Assembly (NCBI RefSeq): GCF_001634285.1
Contig: NZ_CP015438.1
Location: 368,501-432,500, forward strand
DNA: 64,000 bases
Source of the DNA: Anoxybacillus amylolyticus
GTDB lineage: Bacteria > Bacillota > Bacilli > Bacillales > Anoxybacillaceae
Direction: 5' to 3'
In this document: piece after piece, positions 10,083 through 17,966 of the stretch
How positions within the stretch are numbered: position 1 is the stretch's first letter
Layout: each line of letters opens with the position of its first letter
Position numbers and translations under genes: made by a program
Notes under the pieces: generated by a model
Database searches by the model: none
Seen by the model: only the letters and a program-made list of their open reading frames with translations
Told to the model about the DNA's origin: nothing

Positions 10083-11126
10083 ATGGAGGCGTTGCTTCAG
10101 CAGTTTATGGAGCAAATGAATAAGCGCTTTGATCGGTTAGAAAGTGAAATGAGTTCTTTTCGGAAAGAACAACATGAAATGCGAGAAGATATCCGTACTT
10201 TAGCGTCGGAACAACAAATAATGCGTCAAGAAATCAACGCGCTAGCTGCTAAGCAAGAAAAATTTGAACAACAGCTCCTGCAAACGAACGAACGAGTAGA
10301 ACAGCTGGCAGTGCAGTTGCAACAGACGGACGAAAAAGTAGAGAAGCTAGGAGTTCAGCTGCAATTGACCAACGAGAAAGTGGAAAAGCTGGACGAGCGG
10401 TTGCAACAGACGGACGGAAAAGTAGAGAAGCTAGGAGTTCAGCTGCAATTGACCAACGAGAAAGTGGAAAAGCTGGACGAACGGTTGCAACAGACGGACG
10501 GAAAAGTAGAGAAGCTAGGAGTTCAGCTGCAATTGACCAACGAGAAAGTGGAAAAGCTGGACGAACGGTTGCAACAGACGGACGAAAAAGTAGAGAAGCT
10601 AGGAGTTCAGCTGCAATTGACCAACGAGAAAGTGGAAAAGCTGGACGAACGGTTGCAACAGACGGACGAAAAAGTAGAGAAGCTAGGAGTTCAGCTGCAA
10701 TTGACCAACGAGAAAGTGGAAAAGCTGGACGAACGGTTGCAACAGACGGACGGAAAAGTAGAGAAGCTAGGAGTTCAGCTGCAATTGACCAACGAGAAAG
10801 TGGAAAAGCTGGACGAACGGTTGCAACAGACGGACGGAAAAGTAGAGAAGCTAGGAGTTCAGCTGCAATTGACCAACGAGAAAGTCGAAAAACTCGACGA
10901 ACACCTGCAGCAAACGAACGAAAAAGTTCACCAAATGGACCAAACAGTTCAAACGTTAGCAACCGAGCAATACGAAATGAGAAAAGAGCTTGCGTTTTAT
11001 TATGGCAGCCTAATGCGCGAAATAGAAAATACGAAAACCGAAATGAGAAGCCACTTCAAACAATTAGAGCGGGTCGACGAGCAGCACCGAGAAGTAATCG
11101 AGCTACTGGCTTCTCGAATTCAATGA
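10083..11126 (+). CDS. Coiled-coil protein with seven 28-residue tandem repeats
   Basis: This 347-residue, highly charged protein is predicted to be almost entirely helical coiled coil. Residues 1-84 are a non-repeated heptad region (MEALLQQFMEQMNKRFDRLE). Seven near-identical 28-residue units follow (KVEKLGVQLQLTNEKVEKLD then ERLQQTDG or -DE), each made of two 14-residue halves. A non-repeat C-terminal coiled coil ends in HREVIELLASRIQ. There is no signal peptide or membrane helix. I do not recognise a family with a known function. The N-terminus resembles the smaller gene at 17039-17455, so the two are probably paralogues. It has its own promoter and terminator, so it is monocistronic. Confidence 0.85.
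   Translation: MEALLQQFMEQMNKRFDRLESEMSSFRKEQHEMREDIRTLASEQQIMRQEINALAAKQEKFEQQLLQTNERVEQLAVQLQQTDEKVEKLGVQLQLTNEKVEKLDERLQQTDGKVEKLGVQLQLTNEKVEKLDERLQQTDGKVEKLGVQLQLTNEKVEKLDERLQQTDEKVEKLGVQLQLTNEKVEKLDERLQQTDEKVEKLGVQLQLTNEKVEKLDERLQQTDGKVEKLGVQLQLTNEKVEKLDERLQQTDGKVEKLGVQLQLTNEKVEKLDEHLQQTNEKVHQMDQTVQTLATEQYEMRKELAFYYGSLMREIENTKTEMRSHFKQLERVDEQHREVIELLASRIQ
10335..10922 (+). repeat. 84-bp in-frame tandem repeat, 7 copies
   Basis: The block GAGTTCAGCTGCAATTGACC recurs at 10351, 10435, 10519, 10603, 10687, 10771 and 10855, exactly 84 bp apart. Copies differ at only a few positions (GAC GGA versus GAC GAA; GAGCGG versus GAACGG in the first unit). The last copy is the most diverged. Confidence 0.97.
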
Positions 11127-11132
11127 CGACAC

Positions 11133-11158
11133 GAACTCCCAACGGGTTCTTTTTTTTT
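11133..11158 (+). terminator. Terminator after the coiled-coil gene
   Basis: GAACTCCC and GGGTTC form a short stem with one bulged T around AAC, followed by nine T. Confidence 0.8.
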
Positions 11159-11185
11159 GCCAATTTTCTTCCCGGAAACAATTTG

Positions 11186-11214
11186 TCATATATACTTGTC
11201 CAAGCCCATACACT
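11186..11214 (+). promoter_or_regulatory. SigE-type promoter of spoIID
   Basis: The -35 TCATATA (11186-11192) and the -10 CATACACT (11207-11214) are separated by 14 nt. The -10 is a full match to the SigE consensus CATACAMT. spoIID is known to be transcribed by SigE in B. subtilis. Confidence 0.82.
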
Positions 11215-11268
11215 ATGTAATAACGAGCAGGAAAGTGCGCGTTAAAATTGCATATTGGGGGGCGCAAA

Positions 11269-12288
11269 ATGAAACGTCTGAAATTATTGCTCGCACTCGG
11301 GTCGCTTTTATTCATCGTTGTATTACTCATTCCGACATTGCTCGTCATCCCCTTTCACGAAAAGACAAGCGGGTCGTTGATCGAAGCGCTACAACCTAAG
11401 CCGAGCATACAACCGAAACAAGCGGGTCCAGATGTCGAAGTAGCGGTATATCGAAGCAAAGAAAAACGAATCGAGCACATCCCGCTAGAGCAGTATGTCA
11501 TAGGGGTCGTCGCAGCCGAAATGCCGGCCGATTTTGAGCTAGAGGCGCTAAAAGCGCAAGCGCTCACCGCCCGCACGTACATTGTCAAACAAATGCTCAG
11601 CGACCAACCAATCGAACTTCCAAAAGGCGCCAACGTCACGGACACGGTGATGCATCAAGTGTACTATAGCGACGAAGAACTAAGGAAGCAATGGGGATCG
11701 GACTACGACTGGAAAATGAAGCGCATCGTAAAAGCAGTGCAAGAAACACAAGGTCAAATCATCACGTACAACAACGCTCCGATTGAAGCCGCTTTTTTCT
11801 CAACAAGCAACGGCTTTACAGAAAACTCCGAAGCGTACTGGCAAAACGACTTTCCGTATTTAAAAAGTGTTGCGAGCCCATGGGATAAACAATCACCTAA
11901 ATTTTATCATCAAACCGCGATGTCCGTGGCAGAGTTTGAACAACGGTTAGGAGTGAAGCTGCCAAACGACGGGTCGGTAGGCGTCATCGTGTCGCGGACG
12001 CCAGGCAAGCGAGTGGCGGTGGTTGATATTAGCGGAAAGCAACTCACCGGGAGAGAAATACGTGAAAAATTGGGGTTAAAATCGACTGATTTTACGTGGG
12101 TGCGAAAAGGAGAGGAGATTGTCATTACGACGAAAGGATATGGACATGGGGTTGGCATGAGCCAATACGGGGCAAACTTTTTAGCAAAGCAAGGGAAAAC
12201 GTGCAAAGACATCGTCCGATATTATTACCGCGGCGTCAACGTTTCATCCGCAACGGCGTTTTTAAACCGGTTGACGGCGAAAAGATAA
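11269..12288 (+). CDS. spoIID: Stage II sporulation protein D (lytic transglycosylase)
   Basis: SpoIID (339 aa) is the mother-cell membrane-anchored transglycosylase of the SpoIIDMP complex that removes septal peptidoglycan during engulfment. It has an N-terminal anchor (about residues 5-28). It also has the SpoIID domain with AAEMPADFELEALKAQALT, in which Glu84 matches the catalytic glutamate, and GYGHGVGMSQYGANF near the C-terminus. The ATG at 11269 follows TTGGGGGGC. A SigE-type promoter lies 55 nt upstream and a terminator abuts the stop codon, so the gene is transcribed alone. Confidence 0.95.
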   Translation: MKRLKLLLALGSLLFIVVLLIPTLLVIPFHEKTSGSLIEALQPKPSIQPKQAGPDVEVAVYRSKEKRIEHIPLEQYVIGVVAAEMPADFELEALKAQALTARTYIVKQMLSDQPIELPKGANVTDTVMHQVYYSDEELRKQWGSDYDWKMKRIVKAVQETQGQIITYNNAPIEAAFFSTSNGFTENSEAYWQNDFPYLKSVASPWDKQSPKFYHQTAMSVAEFEQRLGVKLPNDGSVGVIVSRTPGKRVAVVDISGKQLTGREIREKLGLKSTDFTWVRKGEEIVITTKGYGHGVGMSQYGANFLAKQGKTCKDIVRYYYRGVNVSSATAFLNRLTAKR

Positions 12289-12318
12289 GCAGACTCTTTT
12301 AGGAGAGCTGCTTTTTTT
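12288..12318 (+). terminator. Terminator after spoIID
   Basis: AGCAG-A-CTC pairs with GAG-AG-CTGCT around a TTTTAG loop and is followed by seven T. Confidence 0.8.
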
Positions 12319-12409
12319 GTGTATAAAAATCGATTTTTTTCAAAAAATAACGGTTTTTATGTATAGATTTTCCTCTTTCTGTTCAAAATGGTTGCTGAGG
12401 TGATGAACA

Positions 12410-13276
12410 ATGAGAGAGGAAGAAAAGAAACAACCTTCTCTACGAAAACCAAGTTTCAAACGTGCGTTGCGCAAGCGTTGGGTATTTCCGGCTATTTATT
12501 TAACAAGTGCCGCGGTCATTTTAGCGGGAGTGCTTTGGTTCCAGCATAGCAAAGATGTACAGCCAAAAGATGAGTATCAATACGGCCAAGAAGGGACACC
12601 GTCCAAACAAGACGAATCCATCCCAGTTAATGAAGCCGTAGAGCATGTTGCGATGCCAGTGCTCGATCCAAATACGGTTCAAATTAAAACACCGTTTTAC
12701 GATTATGCCGCATCGAAAGAAGAACAAGAAGCAGCTCTCGTCTTTTATAATAATACGTATCATCCAAACCGTGGCATCGATCTTGGGATGAAAGATAATC
12801 GGCCGTTTGACGTAACTGCTTCTTTAAGTGGAACGGTGACAAAGGCGGAAAAAGACCCAATTTTAGGCTATGTCGTCGAAATTGACCATAATAACGGTGT
12901 CTTAACGGTTTATCAATCGCTTGCAAGCATCGAAGTAAAAGCAGGAGATGCGGTGAAACAAGGGCAAATTATCGGCAAAGCTGGACAAAGCGCCTTTAAC
13001 AAAGAGGCAGGAACGCACGTCCATTTTGAAATTCGCCAAAACGGCAAGCCGGTTAACCCGCTAGACTATGTCGATAAACCAGTCACATCCTTGACAGAGT
13101 CGAACGCATCAAACGAAAACGCACCAAATGAAAAACAAAGCGAACACAATAGCCATTCAACAAACGACCAAACGCAAGATGAATCGTCCGATGACCAATC
13201 GACAGATGATAACAATACACACCAAGACTCTTCTTACAACATGCCAGATTCTTCGATTGGCATGGCGAAAGCGTAA
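12410..13276 (+). CDS. spoIIQ: Stage II sporulation protein Q (degenerate LytM/M23 domain)
   Basis: SpoIIQ (288 aa) is a forespore membrane protein whose outer domain joins SpoIIIAH to form the engulfment zipper and feeding channel. A membrane helix lies at about 24-43. The M23/LytM domain spans about 115-225 and keeps the HVHFEIRQNG motif (HxH). At the first metal position it has N in PNRGIDLG, where active LytM enzymes have H, so it is probably catalytically inactive, as in B. subtilis SpoIIQ. The C-terminal 60 residues are Asn/Asp/Ser-rich and disordered. GTATA boxes at 12361 and 12321 could be SigF -35 elements, but no good -10 was found. Confidence 0.9.
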   Translation: MREEEKKQPSLRKPSFKRALRKRWVFPAIYLTSAAVILAGVLWFQHSKDVQPKDEYQYGQEGTPSKQDESIPVNEAVEHVAMPVLDPNTVQIKTPFYDYAASKEEQEAALVFYNNTYHPNRGIDLGMKDNRPFDVTASLSGTVTKAEKDPILGYVVEIDHNNGVLTVYQSLASIEVKAGDAVKQGQIIGKAGQSAFNKEAGTHVHFEIRQNGKPVNPLDYVDKPVTSLTESNASNENAPNEKQSEHNSHSTNDQTQDESSDDQSTDDNNTHQDSSYNMPDSSIGMAKA

Positions 13277-13282
13277 CAGCGC

Positions 13283-13325
13283 GCAGCATCAAGTACGAAC
13301 GCTTGATGCTGCTTTTCTTTTTTCA
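13283..13325 (+). terminator. Terminator after spoIIQ
   Basis: GCAGCATCAAG and CTTGATGCTGC form an 11-bp perfect stem, followed by TTTTCTTTTTT. Confidence 0.93.
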
Positions 13326-13355
13326 CAAAAAACGCTCGCCTCTACAACATTTTTG

Positions 13356-13384
13356 GCATATATGTACCAATTGCTTAATAAAAT
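13356..13384 (+). promoter_or_regulatory. SigE-type promoter of spoIIID
   Basis: GCATATA (13356-13362), 14 nt, then AATAAAAT (13377-13384): six of seven and six of eight matches to the SigE elements. spoIIID is SigE-transcribed in B. subtilis. Confidence 0.6.
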
Positions 13385-13553
13385 GTTACAAACTTATCAA
13401 CTAGCGGGAGTGTTTGAGGTGGGGATCGTCCATCGCGCAAAAATAAAGCCGAAGATGCTTTTCAAATGAACAAGAGGAAGTGCTTTTGATCATCGACGAA
13501 ACGAGTCTCATTTCACACTTCTCACATCCAACTTAGGGAGGGCGAGTGGTGTG
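13385..13553 (+). promoter_or_regulatory. spoIIID leader with small reading frames and start-codon hairpin
   Basis: This is a 166-nt leader between the presumed SigE start and the spoIIID GTG. It holds short frames at 13410/13419-13469, 13466-13489 and 13480/13486-13536. CACAC (13514-13518) plus CAC (13523-13525) can pair with GTG GTGTG (13546-13553), which would bury the spoIIID start codon. The last small frame stops at TAG 13534-13536, just at the GGGAGGG ribosome site. In B. subtilis, spoIIID translation is known to need translation of a small upstream frame (usd). Confidence 0.5.
13480..13536 (+). CDS. Possible usd-like upstream small frame of spoIIID
   Basis: This 18-codon frame is MLLIIDETSLISHFSHPT from GTG at 13480, or 16 codons from TTG at 13486, the latter spaced 5 nt from AGAGGAAG. 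It runs through the left arm of the predicted hairpin and ends at the spoIIID ribosome site. Its position fits the translational-coupling role of usd, but I cannot show that it is translated, and the frame at 13419-13469 is an alternative. Confidence 0.4.
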   Translation: MLLIIDETSLISHFSHPT

Positions 13554-13808
13554 CACGATTACATCAAAGAGCGTACTATCAAGATTGGAAAGTATATCGT
13601 GGAGACGAGGAAAACCGTTCGCGTCATCGCGAAAGAATTTGGCGTTTCCAAAAGTACTGTTCATAAAGACTTAACCGAGCGGCTGCCGGAAATTAACCCA
13701 GAGCTGGCGAATGAAGTGAAAGAAATTCTTGATTACCATAAATCCATTCGTCATTTGCGTGGGGGGGAGGCGACAAAGAAGAAATATAAAAAAGAAACGA
13801 TTCAATAA
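13551..13808 (+). CDS. spoIIID: Stage III sporulation transcriptional regulator SpoIIID
   Basis: SpoIIID (85 aa) is the small mother-cell DNA-binding regulator acting between SigE and SigK. Residues 1-65 (HDYIKERTIKIGKYIVETRK, then a helix-turn-helix with GVSKSTVHKDLTERLP) match the family nearly residue for residue. It is a little shorter at the C-terminus than the B. subtilis protein. The start is GTG at 13551 after AGGGAGGGCGAG. It is preceded by a long leader discussed separately and followed 113 nt later by mbl. Confidence 0.95.
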   Translation: MHDYIKERTIKIGKYIVETRKTVRVIAKEFGVSKSTVHKDLTERLPEINPELANEVKEILDYHKSIRHLRGGEATKKKYKKETIQ

Positions 13809-13921
13809 ATACTTCTTCCTTGCTTTTTTCTTATAAAAATAGTATCAGATTCCGATATACCTATGATAAAATAATTAATTAGGAGTAATTTGATGGATGG
13901 AAAGCAAGGAGGAGCTTATAC

Positions 13922-14923
13922 ATGTTTGCGAGAGATATCGGAATCGATCTCGGTACGGCGAACGTACTTATTTACGTCAAAGGAAAAGGAATCGTGCTCA
14001 ACGAACCATCCGTTGTCGCGATTGATAAAAATACAAACAAGGTGCTCGCTGTCGGCGAAGAAGCAAGACGAATGGTCGGGCGTACCCCTGGGAATATCGT
14101 TGCCATCCGGCCGCTGAAAGACGGCGTCATCGCAGACTTCGAGATTACGGAAGCGATGCTGAAACACTTTTTAAATAAGCTCGATTTAAAAGGCTTTTTC
14201 GCCAAGCCGCGCATTTTAATTTGCTGCCCGACAAATATCACGTCCGTGGAGCGTAAAGCAATTAAAGAAGCGGCAGAAAAAAGCGGCGGAAAAAAAGTAT
14301 ATTTGGAAGAAGAGCCGAAAGTAGCGGCGATTGGTGCCGGCATGGACATTTTTCAGCCTTGCGGAAATATGGTCGTAGACATTGGCGGTGGCACGACCGA
14401 TGTTGCTGTTCTCTCCATGGGCGATATTGTCACCGCTTCTTCTATTAAAATGGCTGGGGACAAGTTCGATATGGAAATTTTAAACTACATTAAGCGCGAA
14501 TATAAGCTGCTCATTGGCGAACGGACCGCCGAAGAAATTAAAATCAAAGTGGCAACCGTATTCCCAGGGGCACGCGACGAAGCGATTGACATTCGTGGCC
14601 GCGACCTTGTGACCGGCTTGCCGCGCACGATTACTGTCCGCTCGGCAGAAATTGAAAAAGCGCTGCGCGAGCCGGTATCGGTCATTGTACAAGCCGCCAA
14701 AAGCGTGCTCGAACGCACACCGCCAGAATTGTCGGCGGACATTATCGACCGCGGCGTCATTCTGACAGGCGGAGGCGCTCTGTTGCATGGCATTGATCAG
14801 TTGCTTGCCGAAGAGTTAAAAGTGCCGGTATTGGTGGCGGAAAATCCGATGGACTGTGTCGCCATTGGCACAGGCATTATGCTGGATAACATCGACCGCG
14901 CTCCGAAGCAAAAGTTCATCTAA
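13922..14923 (+). CDS. mbl: Actin-like cell shape protein Mbl
   Basis: Mbl (333 aa) is a MreB-family filament that guides cylindrical wall synthesis at the membrane. The N-terminal MFARDIGIDLGTANVLIYVK with phosphate-1 motif, VVDIGGGTTDVAVLSMGD and GVILTGGGALLHGIDQLL are the actin-fold ATP motifs. The start MFARDIG is specific to Mbl rather than MreB, and the location after spoIIID is the Bacillus order. The ribosome site is AAGGAGGAG. A -10-like TATGATAAAAT lies at 13862-13872 without a clear -35. A terminator follows. Confidence 0.95.
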   Translation: MFARDIGIDLGTANVLIYVKGKGIVLNEPSVVAIDKNTNKVLAVGEEARRMVGRTPGNIVAIRPLKDGVIADFEITEAMLKHFLNKLDLKGFFAKPRILICCPTNITSVERKAIKEAAEKSGGKKVYLEEEPKVAAIGAGMDIFQPCGNMVVDIGGGTTDVAVLSMGDIVTASSIKMAGDKFDMEILNYIKREYKLLIGERTAEEIKIKVATVFPGARDEAIDIRGRDLVTGLPRTITVRSAEIEKALREPVSVIVQAAKSVLERTPPELSADIIDRGVILTGGGALLHGIDQLLAEELKVPVLVAENPMDCVAIGTGIMLDNIDRAPKQKFI

Positions 14924-14925
14924 CG

Positions 14926-14972
14926 AAAAGCGAATGGGTATCGTTTCCTATATGGTACCTATTCGCTTTTTT
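14926..14972 (+). terminator. Terminator after mbl
   Basis: AAAAGCGAATGGGTA pairs with TACCTATTCGCTTTT (one G-U), with the T run forming the 3' arm's extension. Confidence 0.85.
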
Positions 14973-15025
14973 ATTCGTTTGCCGTATAATAGAAAATAAG
15001 ACAAAAGGAAGCGGAGGGAACGTCT

Positions 15026-15862
15026 TTGTTGCGTGGATTTTATACCGCGGCTGCCGGCATGCTTTCCCAAGAGCGCCGCGTGGAAATGTTAACAAACAAC
15101 ATCGCCAATGCCAATACCCCAGGATATAAAGCGGACGAAGCAGCGCTGCGCGCGTTTCCAGAAATGTTGCTTTCGCGCTTGGAGGAAGCGGCGATTCCAG
15201 TGCAAGAGCGCCGTTCGATGATGAAAAAGACACCGATCGGTCCGATATCCACCGGTGTCTATATGCAAGAAATGATGCCTAATTTTTCACAAGGCGATAT
15301 AAAAGAAACCAATCAACCAACTGACCTTGCCCTTGTAAATGGGGTGATTCCGACGGATGCTGCCACAGGCAAAAAGGGGATGCTCTTTTTCGTCGTGCAA
15401 AACGAAAACGGCGCCGTGCGCTATACACGAAACGGCAACTTCACCTTAGATGCCCAAGGATATTTAACGACGAACGACGGATATTATGTACTCGATGAAA
15501 ACAATACCCGCATTCAGCTAACGAGCACGAATTTTACCGTAGCGCCTGACGGCACGATTACCGGAAATAATCGGCGCATCGCTCGCTTGAACGTCGCATT
15601 TGCGGCAAATCCAAACGCGGTTGCAAAAGAAGGAAACGGACTATTCCGCAGCGAAAACGGCTTACTTCCGAGCGCGATTGGCAACGGCAACGTTACGTAT
15701 GAAGTGAAGCAACGGTTTCTCGAACGGTCAAACGTCGATGTCGCGCGTTCGATGACGGATATGATGTCGGCGTACCGTGCGTTTGAAGCGAACCAAAAAA
15801 TATTACAAGCATACGACCGAAGCATGGACAAGGCCGTGAATGAAATCGGCCGACTCAAATAA
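15026..15862 (+). CDS. flhO: Flagellar basal-body rod protein FlhO
   Basis: FlhO (278 aa) belongs to the FlgG/FlgF rod family. The N-terminal YTAAAGMLSQERRVEMLTNN IANANTPGYK region and the C-terminal SNVDVARSMTDMMSAYRAFE pairing helix are the two conserved ends that form the rod coiled coil. The start is TTG at 15026 after GCGGAGGGA. A perfect TATAAT lies at 14985-14990, but the -35 region is poor. It is co-transcribed with flhP, as in B. subtilis where both sit between mbl and fabZ. Confidence 0.9.
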   Translation: MLRGFYTAAAGMLSQERRVEMLTNNIANANTPGYKADEAALRAFPEMLLSRLEEAAIPVQERRSMMKKTPIGPISTGVYMQEMMPNFSQGDIKETNQPTDLALVNGVIPTDAATGKKGMLFFVVQNENGAVRYTRNGNFTLDAQGYLTTNDGYYVLDENNTRIQLTSTNFTVAPDGTITGNNRRIARLNVAFAANPNAVAKEGNGLFRSENGLLPSAIGNGNVTYEVKQRFLERSNVDVARSMTDMMSAYRAFEANQKILQAYDRSMDKAVNEIGRLK

Positions 15863-15882
15863 GCAAAAAAAGGAGAATGACG

Positions 15883-16731
15883 ATGTTGCGTTCGATGATT
15901 ACTGCCGCCAATACGATGAACCAACTGCAGCAGCAGCTTGACGTCATAAGCAACAACATTGCCAACAGCAACACGACCGGCTTTAAGCGGCGCGAAACAA
16001 ACTTTGGTGAGCTATTAGTACAACAATTTGACAATTTGCCAGACGATCAAGCCGACCGCCTAACACCAGAAGGCGTCCGCCGCGGCGTTGGGGCGAAACT
16101 AGCAGAGACAAACCTCGTCTTAACACAAGGCCCGCTACAACAAACCGGGCGTATGTTAGACGTGGCGTTGACGAAAGAAGGACAGTTTTTCCGCGTCTTA
16201 GCCGAAGCAGCAGACGGTGCAACGGCCATCCGCTATACGCGCGATGGAGCGTTTTACTTAAGCCCATCTGCCAATGACCCGACGACATTGATGCTTGTCA
16301 CAAGCGATGGCTTCCCGGTTCTCAATAGCAACAACGAGCCAATCACCATTCAAGAAGGTTTTAAAGACATTACGATTACCGACACTGGTACGTTACGCGC
16401 CATCGCGCCGGATGGTCGCGTCATGCAAACCGCCGACCTCGGCATTACGAACATCGTCCGCCCACAACTTTTACAGTCCGTTGGCGACAATTTATATGCC
16501 CTGCCAAACTTAACATCGCTCAACGTGCGGGAAGGGGATGTAGCGGTAAATATGACGGGCAATTTGCGTCCGCAAATTAGCGTTCAGCAAGGAGCGTTAG
16601 AGCAATCAAACGTTGATCTCGGGACAGAAATGACCGATTTAATGCTCACGCAGCGCGCTTACCAAATGAACGCGAAATCGATTTCCATTTCCGACCAAAT
16701 GATGGGACTCATTAACGGTGTTCGGTCATAG
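15883..16731 (+). CDS. flhP: Flagellar basal-body rod protein FlhP
   Basis: FlhP (282 aa) is the second rod-family protein of the pair. It starts MLRSMITAANTMNQLQQQLD with the motif NNIANSNTTGFKRRE. It ends with SNVDLGTEMTDLMLTQRAYQ, typical of distal rod and hook proteins. I use the ATG at 15883, 7 nt after AAAGGAG, rather than the ATG at 15877, which nearly touches the ribosome site. Fifteen bases after the stop a small membrane protein gene starts. Confidence 0.9.
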   Translation: MLRSMITAANTMNQLQQQLDVISNNIANSNTTGFKRRETNFGELLVQQFDNLPDDQADRLTPEGVRRGVGAKLAETNLVLTQGPLQQTGRMLDVALTKEGQFFRVLAEAADGATAIRYTRDGAFYLSPSANDPTTLMLVTSDGFPVLNSNNEPITIQEGFKDITITDTGTLRAIAPDGRVMQTADLGITNIVRPQLLQSVGDNLYALPNLTSLNVREGDVAVNMTGNLRPQISVQQGALEQSNVDLGTEMTDLMLTQRAYQMNAKSISISDQMMGLINGVRS

Positions 16732-16746
16732 CGAGGAGAAACAAGG

Positions 16747-16998
16747 ATGACGGAAGAACAAGTGACACAACAATCGAATGAACAACGAACCGAGCGGCGG
16801 AAAAAGCGGGAGAGGAAGCGTCTTTTTCCGATTTGGCTAAGGCTAGTAATCGTAGCGGCGCTCATAACTATAAGTACGGTTGTTGGTGCCATTGTCGGCT
16901 ACAGTGGTCTTGGCAACGGCAAGCCGCTCGATGCATTGAAGCCGTCGACGTGGCAGCGCATCATCGATATTGTGAAAAAAGATACGAAAAGCGAGTAG
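16747..16998 (+). CDS. EpuA-like single-pass membrane protein
   Basis: This 83-residue protein has a basic, Arg/Lys-rich N-terminus (RTERRKKRERKRLFPIWLR), one membrane helix (about 33-53) and a short conserved tail (GYSGLGNGKPLDALKPSTWQ). Databases often label this family 'DNA-directed RNA polymerase subunit beta' by historical error; EpuA is the proper family name as I recall it. Its function is unknown. The ribosome site is GCGAGGAGAAAC. It is probably the last gene of the flhOP transcript. Confidence 0.75.
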   Translation: MTEEQVTQQSNEQRTERRKKRERKRLFPIWLRLVIVAALITISTVVGAIVGYSGLGNGKPLDALKPSTWQRIIDIVKKDTKSE

Positions 16999-17003
16999 CA
17001 GTC

Positions 17004-17033
17004 AACAAAAAATCCAGCCGTTTTTCGCTGGAT
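17004..17033 (-). terminator. Terminator of the minus-strand coiled-coil gene
   Basis: ATCCAGC (17012-17018) and GCTGGAT (17027-17033) form a stem. On the minus strand it is followed by TTTTTTG. It may also weaken read-through from the plus strand. Confidence 0.75.
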
Positions 17034-17038
17034 ACACT

Positions 17039-17455
17039 TTAATTGGCAAACCGCTGCTCCACTTTATTGACTTGTCTTTTGACGGCTTCGACTTCGCGAA
17101 ACAGAAGATTGACATCTGCCTGCATATCGTTTGTAATCGTTCGTATCTCTTTTTTCATATTCGTAAAGGTTTCAATCGTTAATGTCGTATGATGTTTAAG
17201 CAGTTCTTTCATTTCTGCTTGTCCTTGTTTGACTTCTTTTAATTCTGTTTCCACATGATCGAGCCGCTCGTTAACTTGCTGCAAGTTCGTTTCGACATGA
17301 TCAAGCCGCCCATTGACTTGCTGCAAGTTCGTTTCGACATGATCAAGTCGCCCATTGACTTGCTGCAAGCCGTTTTCAAGCTGGGTGAGCCGCTCATTGA
17401 CTTCTGTACGAAACGCGCGCAGCTCGTTCATCAATTGAAGCAACAACTGTTCCAA
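17039..17455 (-). CDS. Small coiled-coil repeat protein, paralogue of the 10.1-kb gene
   Basis: This is a 138-residue acidic coiled-coil protein. Its start ([20 protein letters not shown]) resembles that of the large repeat protein (EALLQQFMEQMNKRF). It has three 14-residue units of the type [14 protein letters not shown]. The C-terminal half (about residues 80-138) is a non-repeat helical region. I place the start at TTG 17455, 6 nt after GGGGGAGGTG, because this aligns with the paralogue. A GTG at 17464 is also open but touches the ribosome site. The function is unknown. It lies opposite to its neighbours and has its own terminator. Confidence 0.75.
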   Translation of the reverse strand: MEQLLLQLMNELRAFRTEVNERLTQLENGLQQVNGRLDHVETNLQQVNGRLDHVETNLQQVNERLDHVETELKEVKQGQAEMKELLKHHTTLTIETFTNMKKEIRTITNDMQADVNLLFREVEAVKRQVNKVEQRFAN

Positions 17456-17528
17456 CTGTTTCACCTCCCCCGTCTTTCTATTATATCACATGACGGAGGG
17501 GCGAGAAAAGAAAAGGAGGCTTATACAT

Positions 17529-17966
17529 ATGCTTGATATCCAGCAAATTCAAGCGATCATTCCGCACCGCTATCCATTTTTATTAGTCGACCGCATTTTA
17601 GAAGTCGAAGAAGGAAAACGCGCCGTCGGATTGAAAAACGTCAGCGCCAACGAACAGTTTTTCGTCGGCCATTTTCCCGAATATCCGGTCATGCCGGGTG
17701 TGTTAATCGTCGAAGCATTGGCGCAAGTCGGTGCGGTAGCGATGCTCATGAAAGAAGAAAACCGTGGCCGTCTCGCCTTTTTCACTGGCATTGACAACTG
17801 CCGCTTTAAAAAGCAAGTCAAACCAGGTGATCAGTTGCGCTTAGAAGTCGAAATCATCCGCGCCAAAGGGCCGATCGGCAAAGGCAAAGGTCTTGCTACG
17901 GTCGATGGCGAACTCGTCTGCGAAACAGAGATCATGTTTGCCCTCGGCGAAAAGAAAAACGCGTAA
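17529..17966 (+). CDS. fabZ: 3-hydroxyacyl-ACP dehydratase FabZ
   Basis: FabZ (145 aa) removes water from 3-hydroxyacyl-ACP in fatty-acid elongation. It forms a hot-dog fold dimer or hexamer. The active-site histidine is in [11 protein letters not shown] and the glutamate in [12 protein letters not shown]. The N-terminal [13 protein letters not shown] is characteristic. The ATG at 17529 follows AAAAGGAGG; the open frame extends to 17490 without a ribosome site. It matches B. subtilis ywpB/fabZ next to flhP. Confidence 0.95.
   Translation: MLDIQQIQAIIPHRYPFLLVDRILEVEEGKRAVGLKNVSANEQFFVGHFPEYPVMPGVLIVEALAQVGAVAMLMKEENRGRLAFFTGIDNCRFKKQVKPGDQLRLEVEIIRAKGPIGKGKGLATVDGELVCETEIMFALGEKKNA

Noticed and set aside
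10335-10922. Regularly spaced repeats considered as a CRISPR array
   Set aside because: The 84-bp units are contiguous and in frame within a gene, with no variable spacers and no cas genes.
10249-10962. Long open frame on the minus strand with regular repeats (FPLSRWSIAAELLASLLFRP)
   Set aside because: It is the exact antisense of the 84-bp repeat block. It is open only because one repeat unit lacks stops in that frame, with no ribosome site.
14955-14990. SigD-type promoter for flhO (GCCGTATA resembles GCCGATAT)
   Set aside because: No TAAA element 15 nt upstream. The perfect TATAAT in the same place is a better reading.
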